Positions 23,153 to 33,010 are shown, numbered from the stretch's first letter. The stretch: DNA of 42,285 bases from DATJPY01 sp035506135 (GCA_035506135.1 DATJPY010000034.1:1-42285); one strand, 5' to 3'. The notes: generated by a model from the letters alone, not told the origin. Program-made: numbers and translations.

Positions 23153-25348
23153 TTAGAGCTGGGGACCGCCCCCGGGGGCCCTGGCCGGGGCCTTCGCGAG
23201 AGCCTCCACGAGCAACGGAGAGGCGGGCCCCGCATGGGTCAGCCAGAGCTGATGGATTGCACGCGTTGCACCGACGTGGAGGAGCCGCCTGCCCGACGGC
23301 GTACCAGGGAAGCTCGTGGGCGAGACGTCGACGAGCACCGCGTAGTCGAACTCGAGGCCCCGCGCCTGCTCGATCTCGGCCACCTCGACGCCGGGAGCGA
23401 ACGAGAAGCGCCCGGCCTCGGCGCGGCGCAGGCGCGGGATCTCGCCGCGCTCGAGCCCCTCGAAGTAGACCTGGCTCGCGCTCCGGTTGGGGGCCAGGAC
23501 CGCGATCGAGGCGAGGGGCTCCTCGGCAGCCAGCCGGCGCAGCGCGTCGGCAAGGAAAGCGACGCAGGCCCCCGCGTCGGTGAAGGCGAAGGACTCGACC
23601 CCCGGGCCGGAGTGGACCGCGGCCGGCGCCCCCTCGTCCTCCCAGAGGGGGCCGAGCACGGCGCGCGCGAAGGCCATGATCTCGCGGGTCGAACGGTAGG
23701 TGATCCGCAGCGTGCGGATCTCGGCCGACGGGATGCCGAGCGCGCGCACCCGCGACTCCCACGAGCTGGTGCCCGCGTGCACCCCGAGCTGCTGCTGCGT
23801 ATCGCCCGCGAGGGTCAGGCTCGCGGGCTCCGCGAGGCAGTCGGCCACGACGCGCAGCTCGAGCGGTGAGAAGTCCTGCGCCTCGTCGATCGCCACGTGC
23901 GCGTAGCGCAGCGGCTCGCCGGTGCCGGAGGTCGCGGCGGGGAGCGGGCCGACTCGGAGCTGCCAGGCCCGCAGGAGGAGCGCGTCGTCCTCGGCGTCGA
24001 GCTCGCCGGGCGCCTCGGCGTCGCCCGCCAGGAAGGCGAAGAGCTCCTCGTTGCGCGCTCGACACCAATCGGTGGCGGCGCGCAGCTCGGCCGCCGCCAG
24101 CCGCCCCTCCGAGCCGAGCGTGCTCTCGAGGAGGGCCGTCTGGGTGAGGACGCTGGCCCAGTCGTCGAGCACCTGGGCGGCGTTCGCCGGACCCGGCACG
24201 CGCCGGACCTGCGCCTCGAGCGCGGCGCCCAGACCGGGATGGAGCTTGAGCCGCCGCACGTAGTCGGGCGTGTCGCTGCGCTCCGCGCCCGGCAGCGCGG
24301 GGAAGAGCCGGCGGCGCTGCCGCGCCGCCCACTCGGGGAGGGTCTGGACCCGCACGTTGCCGACGCCGAGGCCGGGCAGCACGTGGCTCACGTAGTCGCG
24401 GAGCGCGGGCGAGAGGGTGAGGACGAGCGTCCGCGGCGAGTCGATGCGCGGGTCCTGGAAGGCGAGATAGGCGATCCGGTGGAGCGCCACGGTCGTCTTG
24501 CCCGACCCGGCGCTCCCGCGCACGACGAGGCAGCCCGGGCCGGGTCGGCTGATCAGCTCGAACTGCTCCGGATCGAGAAGGCCCGCCACGTCCGGAAGCC
24601 GCTTGTCCGCGCGCCCCGGGAGCCCGCGGAGATCGCCGCCGAGCTTGCGACCCCGCCCCTCGGAGAGGCTGTAGGCGCGGAGGGCCGCGCCCTCCCCTCC
24701 GGCCAGGCGCGCGCGGCGCGCCTCGATCTGGATCCAGCCGCGGTCGGGGCCGCCCCGGACCCAGCTTCCCTCGGGCGCGTCGACGCGCTCGAGCGCGCTG
24801 GCGCGGATCGAGACCGTGCGCCGCGCCGCGACCTCCCCACTCACGAGGCGCCCCGCCAGCTCCTCCTCGTAGGTCTCGCCCTGCTGGTAGCGGTAGAAGA
24901 GGCGGGAGATCGGCGCATTGCGCCAGTCGACGATGCGCACGCCGCGCTGGATGCAGGTGGCTCGGCCGAGGAAGACGTCGCGCTCGCGCTCCGCCTCGCG
25001 CAGCCGCAGGTGTGCAAAGTAGGGCGAGCTCGGCTCCACGCGCGGCGCCGCGCGCGAGGTCCGGAGCTGGCGCAGGAGGGCGCTTCCCCGGTCCCACTGC
25101 TCGAGCAGGGCGAGCTGGTCCTTCTGCTCCTGGCCCGAGACGAGAAGGGCCCGCACCCGCTCCAGCTCCTGCACCAGCGACGCCTCGGCCGATCCGTTCT
25201 CGGGCGGCTGGACTGCGAGGACGCCCAGCACCTCGTCGAGCAGGCGCAGCTCTTCGGAGACGATCGGATGAGGGGGCTCGCCCAAGTGGGCTCCTGCTGG
25301 ATCCGGGGCTTGGGTATGTAGGCGAGCTGGGCCGGGTTTGACAAGCAC
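23153..25348 (-). CDS. HelD-like UvrD-family helicase
   Basis: A 731-residue superfamily 1 ATPase resembling HelD, which clears RNA polymerase from DNA, rather than repair helicases. Residues 30-130 are helical and charged, as in the HelD arm. The boxes DWRNAPISRLFYRY (141-154) and Walker A GSAGSGKT (278-285) are in HelD order, followed by DEAQD (488-492), AGDTQQQ near 515, and near the end EIEQARGLEFD and GATRAIHQLWL. The start is not certain: GTG at 25346-25348 gives the longest frame without a good Shine-Dalgarno site, and a TTG near 25285 would also fit the family. It is divergent from the SDR-GreB pair, itself concerned with RNA polymerase, a suggestive neighbour. Confidence 0.8.
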   Translation of the reverse strand: MLVKPGPARLHTQAPDPAGAHLGEPPHPIVSEELRLLDEVLGVLAVQPPENGSAEASLVQELERVRALLVSGQEQKDQLALLEQWDRGSALLRQLRTSRAAPRVEPSSPYFAHLRLREAERERDVFLGRATCIQRGVRIVDWRNAPISRLFYRYQQGETYEEELAGRLVSGEVAARRTVSIRASALERVDAPEGSWVRGGPDRGWIQIEARRARLAGGEGAALRAYSLSEGRGRKLGGDLRGLPGRADKRLPDVAGLLDPEQFELISRPGPGCLVVRGSAGSGKTTVALHRIAYLAFQDPRIDSPRTLVLTLSPALRDYVSHVLPGLGVGNVRVQTLPEWAARQRRRLFPALPGAERSDTPDYVRRLKLHPGLGAALEAQVRRVPGPANAAQVLDDWASVLTQTALLESTLGSEGRLAAAELRAATDWCRARNEELFAFLAGDAEAPGELDAEDDALLLRAWQLRVGPLPAATSGTGEPLRYAHVAIDEAQDFSPLELRVVADCLAEPASLTLAGDTQQQLGVHAGTSSWESRVRALGIPSAEIRTLRITYRSTREIMAFARAVLGPLWEDEGAPAAVHSGPGVESFAFTDAGACVAFLADALRRLAAEEPLASIAVLAPNRSASQVYFEGLERGEIPRLRRAEAGRFSFAPGVEVAEIEQARGLEFDYAVLVDVSPTSFPGTPSGRRLLHVGATRAIHQLWLTHAGPASPLLVEALAKAPARAPGGGPQL

Positions 25349-25352
25349 AGCC

Positions 25353-25382
25353 TTGACCCGGCGGGACGCGAACGACTATTGC
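25353..25382 (+). promoter_or_regulatory. Weak candidate promoter for the SDR-greB pair
   Basis: TTGACC (25353-25358) and TATTGC (25377-25382) are separated by 18 bases in the 77-base gap between divergent genes, about 43 bases before the SDR start. The -35 is good and the -10 poor. Confidence 0.25.
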
Positions 25383-25425
25383 TTCGGCCGGCGACCGGGG
25401 GCGAGCGCCGATCCGGGAGGCGGCA

Positions 25426-26277
25426 ATGGCGGCGACCTCGAAGGCCGTGCTGATCACGGGCTGCTCGACCGGCATCGGCCGGGCGACGGCGCTGCGCCTC
25501 GCGCGCGCCGGCGAGACGGTCTACGCCACCGCGCGCCGCGCGGAGTCGATCCGCGACCTCGAGGCGGAGGGCTGTCGCCTGCTCGCTCTCGACGTCCGCG
25601 ACGAGGCCTCGATGCGCGGCGCCGTGGCCGAGGTCGAGCGCCGCGAGGGCGCCATCGGCGTGCTCGTGAACAACGCGGGCTATGGCTCGGAGGGACCGCT
25701 CGAGGAGGTCCCGATCGAGGAGGTCCGGCGCCAGTTCGAGACCAACGTCTTCGGGCTGATCCGCATGATCCAGCTCGCCCTCCCCGGCATGCGTCGGCAG
25801 GGCGCCGGCCGCATCGTCAACCTCTCGTCGATGGGCGGCCGCCTGACGCTCCCGGGGGGCGGCGTCTACCACGCCACCAAGTACGCCGTCGAGGCGCTCT
25901 CCGACGCGCTGCGCTTCGAGGTGCGCGCCTTCGGGATCGACGTCGTGGTGATCGAGCCGGGAGTGATCAAGACCGAGTTCGGAGCCACCGCCATCGGAAC
26001 GATCGACGCCGCCGCGAGGGACGGCTCTCCGTACGCCGCCTTCCGCGAGGTCCTGAAGCAGCAGATCCGCGCCGCCTACGACGGTCCGATGGCCGCCCTC
26101 GGCGGCGGACCCGACGACGTGGCGCGCGTGATCGAGAAGGCGATCCGCGCCCGCCGGCCGCGCACCCGCTATCCGGTCACGGCGAGCGCCCACGTCTTGA
26201 TGGGCCTGCGCCGCTGGCTCCCCGATCGCGGCTTCGACGCGTTCCTGCGCACGCAGTTCAAGACGCCGCCGGGGTGA
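25426..26277 (+). CDS. Short-chain dehydrogenase/reductase (classical SDR)
   Basis: A 283-residue NAD(P)-dependent oxidoreductase. Seen are the Rossmann loop TGCSTGIG (11-18), NNAG (82-85), Ser134 or Ser135 in NLSSMGG and the catalytic Tyr148-x3-Lys152 (YHATK). After ARR (36-38) the Arg-rich turn suggests NADP preference. IEPGVIKTEF is the usual segment after strand six. Substrate cannot be told; the closest named types reduce carbonyls of lipids or steroids. ATG at 25426 lies after GGGAGGC. The last bases overlap the greB start as GTGA. Confidence 0.88.
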   Translation: MAATSKAVLITGCSTGIGRATALRLARAGETVYATARRAESIRDLEAEGCRLLALDVRDEASMRGAVAEVERREGAIGVLVNNAGYGSEGPLEEVPIEEVRRQFETNVFGLIRMIQLALPGMRRQGAGRIVNLSSMGGRLTLPGGGVYHATKYAVEALSDALRFEVRAFGIDVVVIEPGVIKTEFGATAIGTIDAAARDGSPYAAFREVLKQQIRAAYDGPMAALGGGPDDVARVIEKAIRARRPRTRYPVTASAHVLMGLRRWLPDRGFDAFLRTQFKTPPG

Positions 26278-26780
26278 GCGCGACGTCCGGAGAGCCGAAG
26301 CGATACATCACCGCGCGGGGCTTCCGCGCCCTGCAGGCGGAGCTCGAGCGCCTGTGGCGCGAGGAGCGGCCGCGCGTGACCCGCGAGGTCGCGGCGGCCG
26401 CGGCGCAGGGCGACCGCTCCGAGAACGCCGAGTACATCTACGGCAAGAGGCGGCTGCGCGAGATCGACCGCCGCATCGAGCAGCTCTCGAAGCGCCTGGA
26501 CGAGCTCACGGTCGTCCGTCCTGACCCGCAGCGGACCGACCGCGTCTACTTCGGCGCCTGGGTCAGCGTCGAGGACGAGACGGGCGGCGTCTCGAAATAC
26601 CAGATCGTCGGCCCCGACGAGTTCGACGTCGCCTCCGGGCGCATCAGCATCGACTCGCCGCTCGGGCGCGCGCTGCTCGGCCGCAGGGAGGGCGACGAGT
26701 TCGTCCTCGAGCGCCCGCGCGGACCCGCGCGCTTCGCGGTGATCGGAATCCGCTACGAGACCGGCGACGATCCGGCCTGA
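26274..26780 (+). CDS. greB: Transcription elongation factor GreB
   Basis: A 168-residue Gre factor that enters the secondary channel of backtracked RNA polymerase and stimulates transcript cleavage. N-terminal coiled coil: YITARGFRALQAELERLW through DRSENAEYIYGKRRLREIDRRI, where the DRSENAEY tip carries the acidic residues (Asp and Glu) that hold the catalytic Mg. The YIYGKRRLREIDRR box is the GreB rather than GreA form. C-terminal FKBP-like domain ends with SPLGRALLGRREGDEF. The GTG start overlaps the SDR stop (GTGA). It is unusual to find greB coupled to an SDR gene, but no functional link is implied. Confidence 0.92.
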   Translation: MSATSGEPKRYITARGFRALQAELERLWREERPRVTREVAAAAAQGDRSENAEYIYGKRRLREIDRRIEQLSKRLDELTVVRPDPQRTDRVYFGAWVSVEDETGGVSKYQIVGPDEFDVASGRISIDSPLGRALLGRREGDEFVLERPRGPARFAVIGIRYETGDDPA

Positions 26781-26917
26781 ATCCTCCGCCGTCCCGCCGC
26801 GCTGTCGTTTTTCGTTGTCCGTTGCGCACCGGAGCTGCCAGAATCGGGCCGTGCCGGGCGCAGGGCTTCGGGGTGCGGCGGCCGGCGCGGGTCTCGGGGT
26901 GGCGAAGGAGGGGGAAG

Positions 26918-29900
26918 GTGCGCGCTCGCCTTCGGATGCGGCTCGCGGCGTGGGGGACGCTCGCGGCGCTCGTCGCGGCGTCCCCGGCCGCGGCCTTCGA
27001 TTTCTTCGACGGCCGGCTCTCCGTGCACGGCTATGCGGGCGTGCAGATCCGGGCGCTCGGCCAGGACTTCTCGACCAACAACAACATCGACCTGGCGCAG
27101 TGGTACAACGTGCTGAACATCGAGGTCGAGTCGAACCTGCTGGGGAAGAACGGCTGGGGGCCGATCGAGGTCGCGCACGTGTACACGCGCGTCGAGGCGC
27201 GCTTCGACTGCGTCTGGTACCACGCGTGCGAGATGTTCCCGTCGGTGAACGTCTACGGAGACGACGCCGAGCACCTTCCCAAGCGCCTGATCGACGCGCG
27301 CCAGTCGGGCCTCACCGGACAGCTCGAGAACGGTGACAACCGCTACTTCGCCGGCCTGCACCGCACCAACTACTCGCTCGCCGACCGCGACACCCCGGAG
27401 AGCGGCCTGCGCAGCCCGCTCACCTTCGAGAACTTCGGTCCGCTGGTGACGCTGTTCGGACTGGGCCGCGGCCCGAACAACCAGTTCGAGCCGATGAGCT
27501 CGGCCAACACCTTCGGCGACGATCCGCCGCCCTACTACTTCTTCAACTTCCTGGACCACTGCAAGTTCGCGGGGCGGGAGACCAATGGGCCCGAGAGCGG
27601 ACAGGTCTGGAACGTCATGGGACCGTGGAATCCGGGCTGCAAGATCCAGGAGAACGGAGCGCTGCGGAACAAGCCGAACCCCTTCAGCCAGAGCGACTAC
27701 ATCCCGATCCTGGCGGGCGTCAACCGGAATACCAACGACACGGCGGACCTGCCGATCAACGTGGCGACCGGAGAGCCGATCGTGCCGGTCGGGCGCGGAG
27801 AGCTCCCGTTCCGCCCGCGGCCGCTCTACACCGCCGCCAATGGCGGCGCACCCAACTGGGAGGCGCAGGGGCTCTACTATCCGAGCCAGGGCCTGGTCCA
27901 GGCGCACCAGGACCACCGCCTCGACCCCATCGACCAGAACTTCAGCCAGCTCGATCTCGCCTGGAACCGGGGCGAGAGCCAGCAGCAGACCAAGGAGCTG
28001 AAGGAGGCGTACATCGATCTCGAGTTCGCCGAGGGACGGCTGTGGATCCGCCTCGGCAAGCAGAACATCGTCTGGGGCAAGACGGAGCTGTTCCGCAACA
28101 CCGATCAGTTCAACCCGCAGGACCTCGCGCTCTCCTCGCTGCCGAGCCTCGAGGAATCGCGCATCGCGCTGTGGGCGGCACGCGGCACCTGGTCGTTCTA
28201 CAACATCGGCAAGTTCGAGGACGTGCGCCTCGAGGTGGCCGTCGATCTCGACGAGTACAAGCCCGCCGACCTGGGGAAATGCGGCGAGCCGTTCACGCTC
28301 GACGTCGTGTGCGGAATCGACACCGGCTACTTCGCGCACGGGTTCTCGGGCAGCGGGCTCGCGGGCACCGATCGCCCGCCGTCGCCGTGGCAGAGCGTCC
28401 AGGGGCTCCAGGGCGGCGCGCGGCTCGAGTGGCGCATGGGCCGCTTCAGCTTCCAGCTCTCCGACTTCTACGGCTACGACGACTTCCCGCACCCGGTGCG
28501 GATCACGACCTACGAGCGCAACGTCGACCCCTCTACGGGCCGCCCCCGCGCGTTCGGCGAGCACGGGCCGTGCACGACGGGCGCCGAGCCCGCCTGCCTC
28601 GGCCTGACGAACGGCGTGCTCGAGGGCCCGGACGGCTGGCCGATCCGCTACCAGAACCCGGGGCAGTCGCCCGTTCCGGTGCCGCCGTTCGTGACCCACA
28701 CCGATCCCTTCGACGACCACTACAACACCGGCACGCTCATCATCAGCAACGCGCAGCGCGCCGACGTGCTCGCGCACAGTCCCGAGAACATGACGACGTT
28801 CGCGTTCGGCAGCATCCTGTGCGGCATCGCCCGGGCGAACGTCGATCCGGCGCTGTGCGGCTTCGTCGGCGTCAACGGCAAGGAGGGGCCGGGGGCCCCG
28901 CTCTCCACGGTCGCGAACGGCTTCTCCGCGCTGCTCGCGGGCAGCCAGCAGGCGGTGAACTCCGCGACCGGCTTCGCTCCCTACCTCTGCGTCTACGGCA
29001 GCGCCGTGGTCGCCGCCTGCCGGACGGCGTTCAAGAACTCGCTGGTTCTTCTCAACCAGGATCCGGGCGACGGCCTCGGCCCCTACGCGGACGGCGGCGG
29101 TCCCGGCAGCATCTTCGCGCTGCCCGGCATCGAGCAGACGCTCGGCCAACGGCTCACGCCCCAGCAGCTCGCGCTGCTCGGCTGCGGGCCCTACTTCAAG
29201 TCGGACTGCGACGACGACGGCATCGATCCTCTGAACGCCGAGGCCAGCGTCCTCGTGCAGTCATGGCCCGGATTCGAGGGCACGCACGGGAGCGTCTTCA
29301 GCTGGGACCTGCGCAACACCTCCGTGTGGCAGCCCGGCACGATCGGCTTCGACGGCGGCCCGGTCGCGACCCGCTTCGTGAACGGCAAGCTGGTCGTGCT
29401 GCCCGGCGCGCGCGGCCCGTTCCTGCCCGGGACGACCCGTTCGGACCCGAACTACAACCCGCTGATCGACGGCTGCATCAGTCCGGCCTTCGGCGGTCCC
29501 CTTTGCGCCGCGTCGCACCCCCTGGACAGTCCCTGGAGCGGGCAGCTGTTCCGGACCGAGATGGCGGCCGTCTCGAACAACTACATGATGATCCTCGTCA
29601 CGAGCTCGTTCCCCATCAACGCCAACCGGCCCACGCTCGCGGAGTTCGATCCGAACGACCCGTTCGGCACCGGCATCATCAAGGCCGGTCCGCTCGCCGG
29701 GCAGGTGCGCCCGGGCGTGCCCCCGGGCAGCGCCAACGGGACCAACATCGTGGCCTGCGGCTTCTACAAGCCGCAGCTCTGCCAGAACGTCCAGAGCTTC
29801 CTGTCCGGCCTCGGCGTCTCGCGCAACGACGTCCGCGCGGGCGGCAACGGCGCGTTCGGCCGGCGCGACTTCGCCTGGGACTCCGGCGGCGAGTTCCTCC

Positions 29901-30508
29901 TCGGCTACACCAAGCGCAACGTGCTCGGCTTCGCCTTCGACGCGGCCGAGGACTACACCAAGACCAACTGGGGCGTCGAGGCGACGTGGGTCAACCGCTC
30001 GCCCTTCATGGACAACAACCAGTTCGACGGCCTCAACTACTCCGGCACCTTCAACCTGACGATCTCGGTGGATCGGCCGACCTTCATCAACTTCCTGAAC
30101 CAGGGCCGCACCTTCTTCTTCAACTCGCAGTGGTTCTTCCAGTACATCAGCGACTACCACACCGGGTTCACCACCAACGGGCCGCTCAACGTCCTCGCCA
30201 CCTTCACGGCCCTGACGGGCTATCACCAGGACCGCCTGCTCGTCTCCTACACCACGGTGTACGACTTCCGGTCGAACTCGGGCGGGCTGCTGCCGCAGGT
30301 GACGTACCGCTTCAGCGAGAGCTTCTCGGCGTCGCTCGGGATCAATTTCTTCTTCGGTCGCCAACAGTACAAGGTGGCGCCGATCAACGAGGTCCGGCCG
30401 GGGCTGGACCGCGTCGGCGACCACGCGTACGACGACGCCGTCGAGAACGGCCTCACCGTGCTGCAGAACCGCGACGAGTTCTTCACGACGATCCGCTACA
30501 CGTTCTGA
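26918..30508 (+). CDS. Very long DUF1302-family outer-membrane barrel with nine cysteine pairs
   Basis: A 1196-residue exported protein of the DUF1302 type, outer-membrane proteins often found in organisms that take up or degrade hydrophobic compounds. GTG at 26918 has an ideal AGGAGG site six bases upstream; the next ATG (26936) is possible. Signal peptide ends near PAAA. The opening FDGRLSVHGYAG, central IRLGKQNIVWGKTE with LFRNTDQFNPQDLAL, and closing strands ending in TIRYTF with terminal Phe fit the family. Length is about twice the common 500-700 residues. I count 18 Cys in nine neighbouring pairs and none elsewhere; intervals are 5, 25, 9, 7, 11, 9, 7, 9 and 7 residues. A short acid run SDCDDDGIDPLN (about residue 765) resembles a calcium loop. 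Export of hydrophobic substrates is inference. Confidence 0.82.
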   Translation: MRARLRMRLAAWGTLAALVAASPAAAFDFFDGRLSVHGYAGVQIRALGQDFSTNNNIDLAQWYNVLNIEVESNLLGKNGWGPIEVAHVYTRVEARFDCVWYHACEMFPSVNVYGDDAEHLPKRLIDARQSGLTGQLENGDNRYFAGLHRTNYSLADRDTPESGLRSPLTFENFGPLVTLFGLGRGPNNQFEPMSSANTFGDDPPPYYFFNFLDHCKFAGRETNGPESGQVWNVMGPWNPGCKIQENGALRNKPNPFSQSDYIPILAGVNRNTNDTADLPINVATGEPIVPVGRGELPFRPRPLYTAANGGAPNWEAQGLYYPSQGLVQAHQDHRLDPIDQNFSQLDLAWNRGESQQQTKELKEAYIDLEFAEGRLWIRLGKQNIVWGKTELFRNTDQFNPQDLALSSLPSLEESRIALWAARGTWSFYNIGKFEDVRLEVAVDLDEYKPADLGKCGEPFTLDVVCGIDTGYFAHGFSGSGLAGTDRPPSPWQSVQGLQGGARLEWRMGRFSFQLSDFYGYDDFPHPVRITTYERNVDPSTGRPRAFGEHGPCTTGAEPACLGLTNGVLEGPDGWPIRYQNPGQSPVPVPPFVTHTDPFDDHYNTGTLIISNAQRADVLAHSPENMTTFAFGSILCGIARANVDPALCGFVGVNGKEGPGAPLSTVANGFSALLAGSQQAVNSATGFAPYLCVYGSAVVAACRTAFKNSLVLLNQDPGDGLGPYADGGGPGSIFALPGIEQTLGQRLTPQQLALLGCGPYFKSDCDDDGIDPLNAEASVLVQSWPGFEGTHGSVFSWDLRNTSVWQPGTIGFDGGPVATRFVNGKLVVLPGARGPFLPGTTRSDPNYNPLIDGCISPAFGGPLCAASHPLDSPWSGQLFRTEMAAVSNNYMMILVTSSFPINANRPTLAEFDPNDPFGTGIIKAGPLAGQVRPGVPPGSANGTNIVACGFYKPQLCQNVQSFLSGLGVSRNDVRAGGNGAFGRRDFAWDSGGEFLLGYTKRNVLGFAFDAAEDYTKTNWGVEATWVNRSPFMDNNQFDGLNYSGTFNLTISVDRPTFINFLNQGRTFFFNSQWFFQYISDYHTGFTTNGPLNVLATFTALTGYHQDRLLVSYTTVYDFRSNSGGLLPQVTYRFSESFSASLGINFFFGRQQYKVAPINEVRPGLDRVGDHAYDDAVENGLTVLQNRDEFFTTIRYTF

Positions 30509-30533
30509 CGTCGCCGCGCCGGCGCGCCCGCCC

Positions 30534-32987
30534 TCAGCGGCTCAGCCAGAGCTCCGAGGCGCTGGGATCCGGCGGCTGCAGGAGCGCGAGGGGGATCCGC
30601 TCGCGCGCCTCCTCCCACGCCGCGCGCAGCGCCTCGGGCGGGCCGTCGATCGCGAGAGCGCCGACCCGAACGAGCTCGGCGCCGTCGCGCGCGCGCGGCA
30701 GCGCCTCGGCGAACGGGTCGCCGCCGTCGTCGCGTCCCGCGAGCAGCAGGTCGGCGAAGGCCGGCCAGCGAGTGTGCAGGAACGCGCTGCGCTCGAGGTT
30801 GGTCGCGCGCCCGGCGAGCTCTTCGAAGCGCGGCCACGCGTCGCTGTTGATCGGGACCCCCGCGAGCCGATCGCGCGCGGCGGCCAGCGGGCCCGCGTAG
30901 AGCATCCAGAAGCCGCGCGGATCGGCGACCCAGCGGTCTCCGACGCCGCGCGCCGCCAGCGCCCGCACGCGCGCGTCGACCGTCTCGACGGCGGGTGGGG
31001 CCCCGCGGAAGCCGCAGAGCGCCAGACGCGGGATGGTGCGCGCGTAGAAGTCTCCTCGAAACACGGCGGCATTCGGGAACACCGAGAGGAACGTGGCGGC
31101 GACCGAGTCGAAGGTGGCCTCGGAGTGCTGGTAGAGAGGAAGCCACTGGCAGAACACGCCGTCCGGGGTGAGGTGGTCGCGCACCGCCTCGAAGTGCTCG
31201 CGGCTGTACATCGACCCGATCCCCGGGTTCCAGGGCGAGAACAGGTCCGCGACGACGACGTCGTAGCGCTCGCGCGTGGCGCGGAGGTGGTTGCGGCCGT
31301 CCTCGACGACGAGCCGGGTGCGTGGGTCGCGATGCACGCCGTGGTTGCGATCGGAGAACCAGCGGGCCGCCATCTCCTGCACCTCGGGCACGATCTCCAC
31401 GAGGACGATCTCGTCGACCGGGTACAGCACCGCCGCCGCCGCCGTGCTGCCGGTCGCGGAGCCGACGAAGAGCACGCGCTTGGGATCGGGGTGCAGCAGG
31501 AGCGGGATGTGGCCGGTGCGCGCCTTCAGCGCGGAGAGCTTGCCGGCGCCGTCGAGCGTGTAGTGGTTGTTGAGCTTCATGCGGCGGCCCCAGGCGCTGT
31601 CGATCACGCTCACCACCCCGTTCGCGCCCGACTCGACCGCAACCAGCCGATCGCCGGGCTCGAGCGCGACCGCGGGCAGCCGCAGCGGGCTCGCGGGGCT
31701 CGCCAGCACGAGGACCGCGGCGCCGGCGATCACCGCGGCGCGCAGCGCGCGCTCACGCGCGCCGCCGTGGGCGACGAGCGCGGCGGCGCCGTATCCGGCA
31801 CCCACGGCGGCGATCGATCGCCACAGACCGAGCCCGCCGAGCAGCACGAAGCTCGCGGCCAGCGAGCCGGCGATGCCGCCGAGCGTGTTCGCCGCCAGGA
31901 GCCCGCCGAGGCGGCGCCCGACCGAGCCGCCGGCGGCCAGCCGGAAGACCAGCGGGAGCACCAGCGCCCCGACCAGGAGCGGCGGCGCGCCGAGAACGGC
32001 CGCGACCGCGAGCCCGTTCGCGAGCCGCGCCGGCCCGGCCTCGCCGAGTCCCGAGAGCGCCCACGTCGCGGCCGGCAGCACGAGCAGGAGCACCGCCTCG
32101 ACGGTGAGCGCTGCGCCGAGCAACGGGCGCGGGTCCACGCGCCCCTCGCTCGCGGCCACGAGGCCGGCGCCCGCGGCGATCGACAGCAGCACGACCACGA
32201 GCACGGTGGCCGTCGAGTAGAGCGACTGGTCGAAGACCTGCGCGATCGCCTGCATCAGCAGGACCTCGAGGGCGAGCGTGCCGAAGCCGGAGGCGAAGGC
32301 GACGGCGCGCAGGGCGCGCGGAGCGCGCTGCGCGGCGTCGCTCGCGGGCGCCGCCGCGGGCTCCTGTGCGCCGCGCGACCCGAGCGCCCACGCGCCCGCG
32401 GCCGCGGCGAGCGAGAGCCCGATCGCCACCGCGTAGCTGCCCGGCACGCCGACCGCGGCCGGCAGCCAGAGCGCGGCCGCGGCGCTGCCGGCCGCAGCGC
32501 CGAGCGTGTTCACGGCGTAGAGCACGCCCCCCTCGCGGCCCAGCCGGAGCGGGTCGCGCACGAACGCGGTGGCGAGCAGCGGCAGCGTGCCGCCCATCAG
32601 CACCGCCGGCGGCAGCATCAACGCGAAGGCGAGCGCGAACTTGAGGCCGACGAAGATGGCGCGGCGGTCGGCGAGGCCCTCGTAGAGCGCGGCGTAGATC
32701 GGGTCGTAGAGCCGGAACACGAACGGCACCGCGAGCGCCAGCGCCGCGGCGCCGACCTCGATCGCCGCATAGGTGGCGAGCGGCCGGCGGACGCGCGCGG
32801 CGAGACGCCCGAAGACCGCGCTACCGCCGGCGAGGCCGGCGAAGAATGCGCAGAGCGTCGCGGAGGCGGCGTACGCCGTGCTGCCGAACAGCAGCCCGAA
32901 CCAGCGCAGCCAGACCACCTGATAGATCAGCGCGGCCGCGCCGGAGGCGAAGGCGACGACGAGCAGGCCGCGTCCGCGCGCGCGCAT
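30534..32987 (-). CDS. Fused membrane / spermidine-synthase-like protein
   Basis: An 817-residue protein. Residues 1-430 give about thirteen membrane helices, opening with LLVVAFASGAAALIYQVVW, the usual start of the fused MFS/spermidine synthase family. Residues 460-700 are an S-adenosyl-binding fold: the glycine loop reads VGSATGST, then VEIVPEV with the acidic ribose ligand, VEDGRNHL, and DLFSPWNPG in place of the aminopropyl-transferase gatekeeper loop. Whether it makes a polyamine is doubtful, since the gatekeeper differs from true SpeE. The ATG at 32985-32987 has no Shine-Dalgarno site but follows the peroxidase gene by 23 bases, so they may be co-transcribed. Its stop converges with the DUF1302 gene across 25 bases. 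Confidence 0.8.
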   Translation of the reverse strand: MRARGRGLLVVAFASGAAALIYQVVWLRWFGLLFGSTAYAASATLCAFFAGLAGGSAVFGRLAARVRRPLATYAAIEVGAAALALAVPFVFRLYDPIYAALYEGLADRRAIFVGLKFALAFALMLPPAVLMGGTLPLLATAFVRDPLRLGREGGVLYAVNTLGAAAGSAAAALWLPAAVGVPGSYAVAIGLSLAAAAGAWALGSRGAQEPAAAPASDAAQRAPRALRAVAFASGFGTLALEVLLMQAIAQVFDQSLYSTATVLVVVLLSIAAGAGLVAASEGRVDPRPLLGAALTVEAVLLLVLPAATWALSGLGEAGPARLANGLAVAAVLGAPPLLVGALVLPLVFRLAAGGSVGRRLGGLLAANTLGGIAGSLAASFVLLGGLGLWRSIAAVGAGYGAAALVAHGGARERALRAAVIAGAAVLVLASPASPLRLPAVALEPGDRLVAVESGANGVVSVIDSAWGRRMKLNNHYTLDGAGKLSALKARTGHIPLLLHPDPKRVLFVGSATGSTAAAAVLYPVDEIVLVEIVPEVQEMAARWFSDRNHGVHRDPRTRLVVEDGRNHLRATRERYDVVVADLFSPWNPGIGSMYSREHFEAVRDHLTPDGVFCQWLPLYQHSEATFDSVAATFLSVFPNAAVFRGDFYARTIPRLALCGFRGAPPAVETVDARVRALAARGVGDRWVADPRGFWMLYAGPLAAARDRLAGVPINSDAWPRFEELAGRATNLERSAFLHTRWPAFADLLLAGRDDGGDPFAEALPRARDGAELVRVGALAIDGPPEALRAAWEEARERIPLALLQPPDPSASELWLSR

Positions 32988-33010
32988 CGCGGTGACGATA
33001 GCGGCTCAGG

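Noticed and set aside
30515..30526. 12-base palindrome CGCGCCGGCGCG between the convergent DUF1302 and spermidine-synthase-like genes
   Set aside because: No loop and no T-tract; common by chance at this GC content.
27625..30900. A 1091-codon plus-strand frame inside the DUF1302 gene
   Set aside because: Shifted frame of the barrel gene, low-complexity, no motifs.
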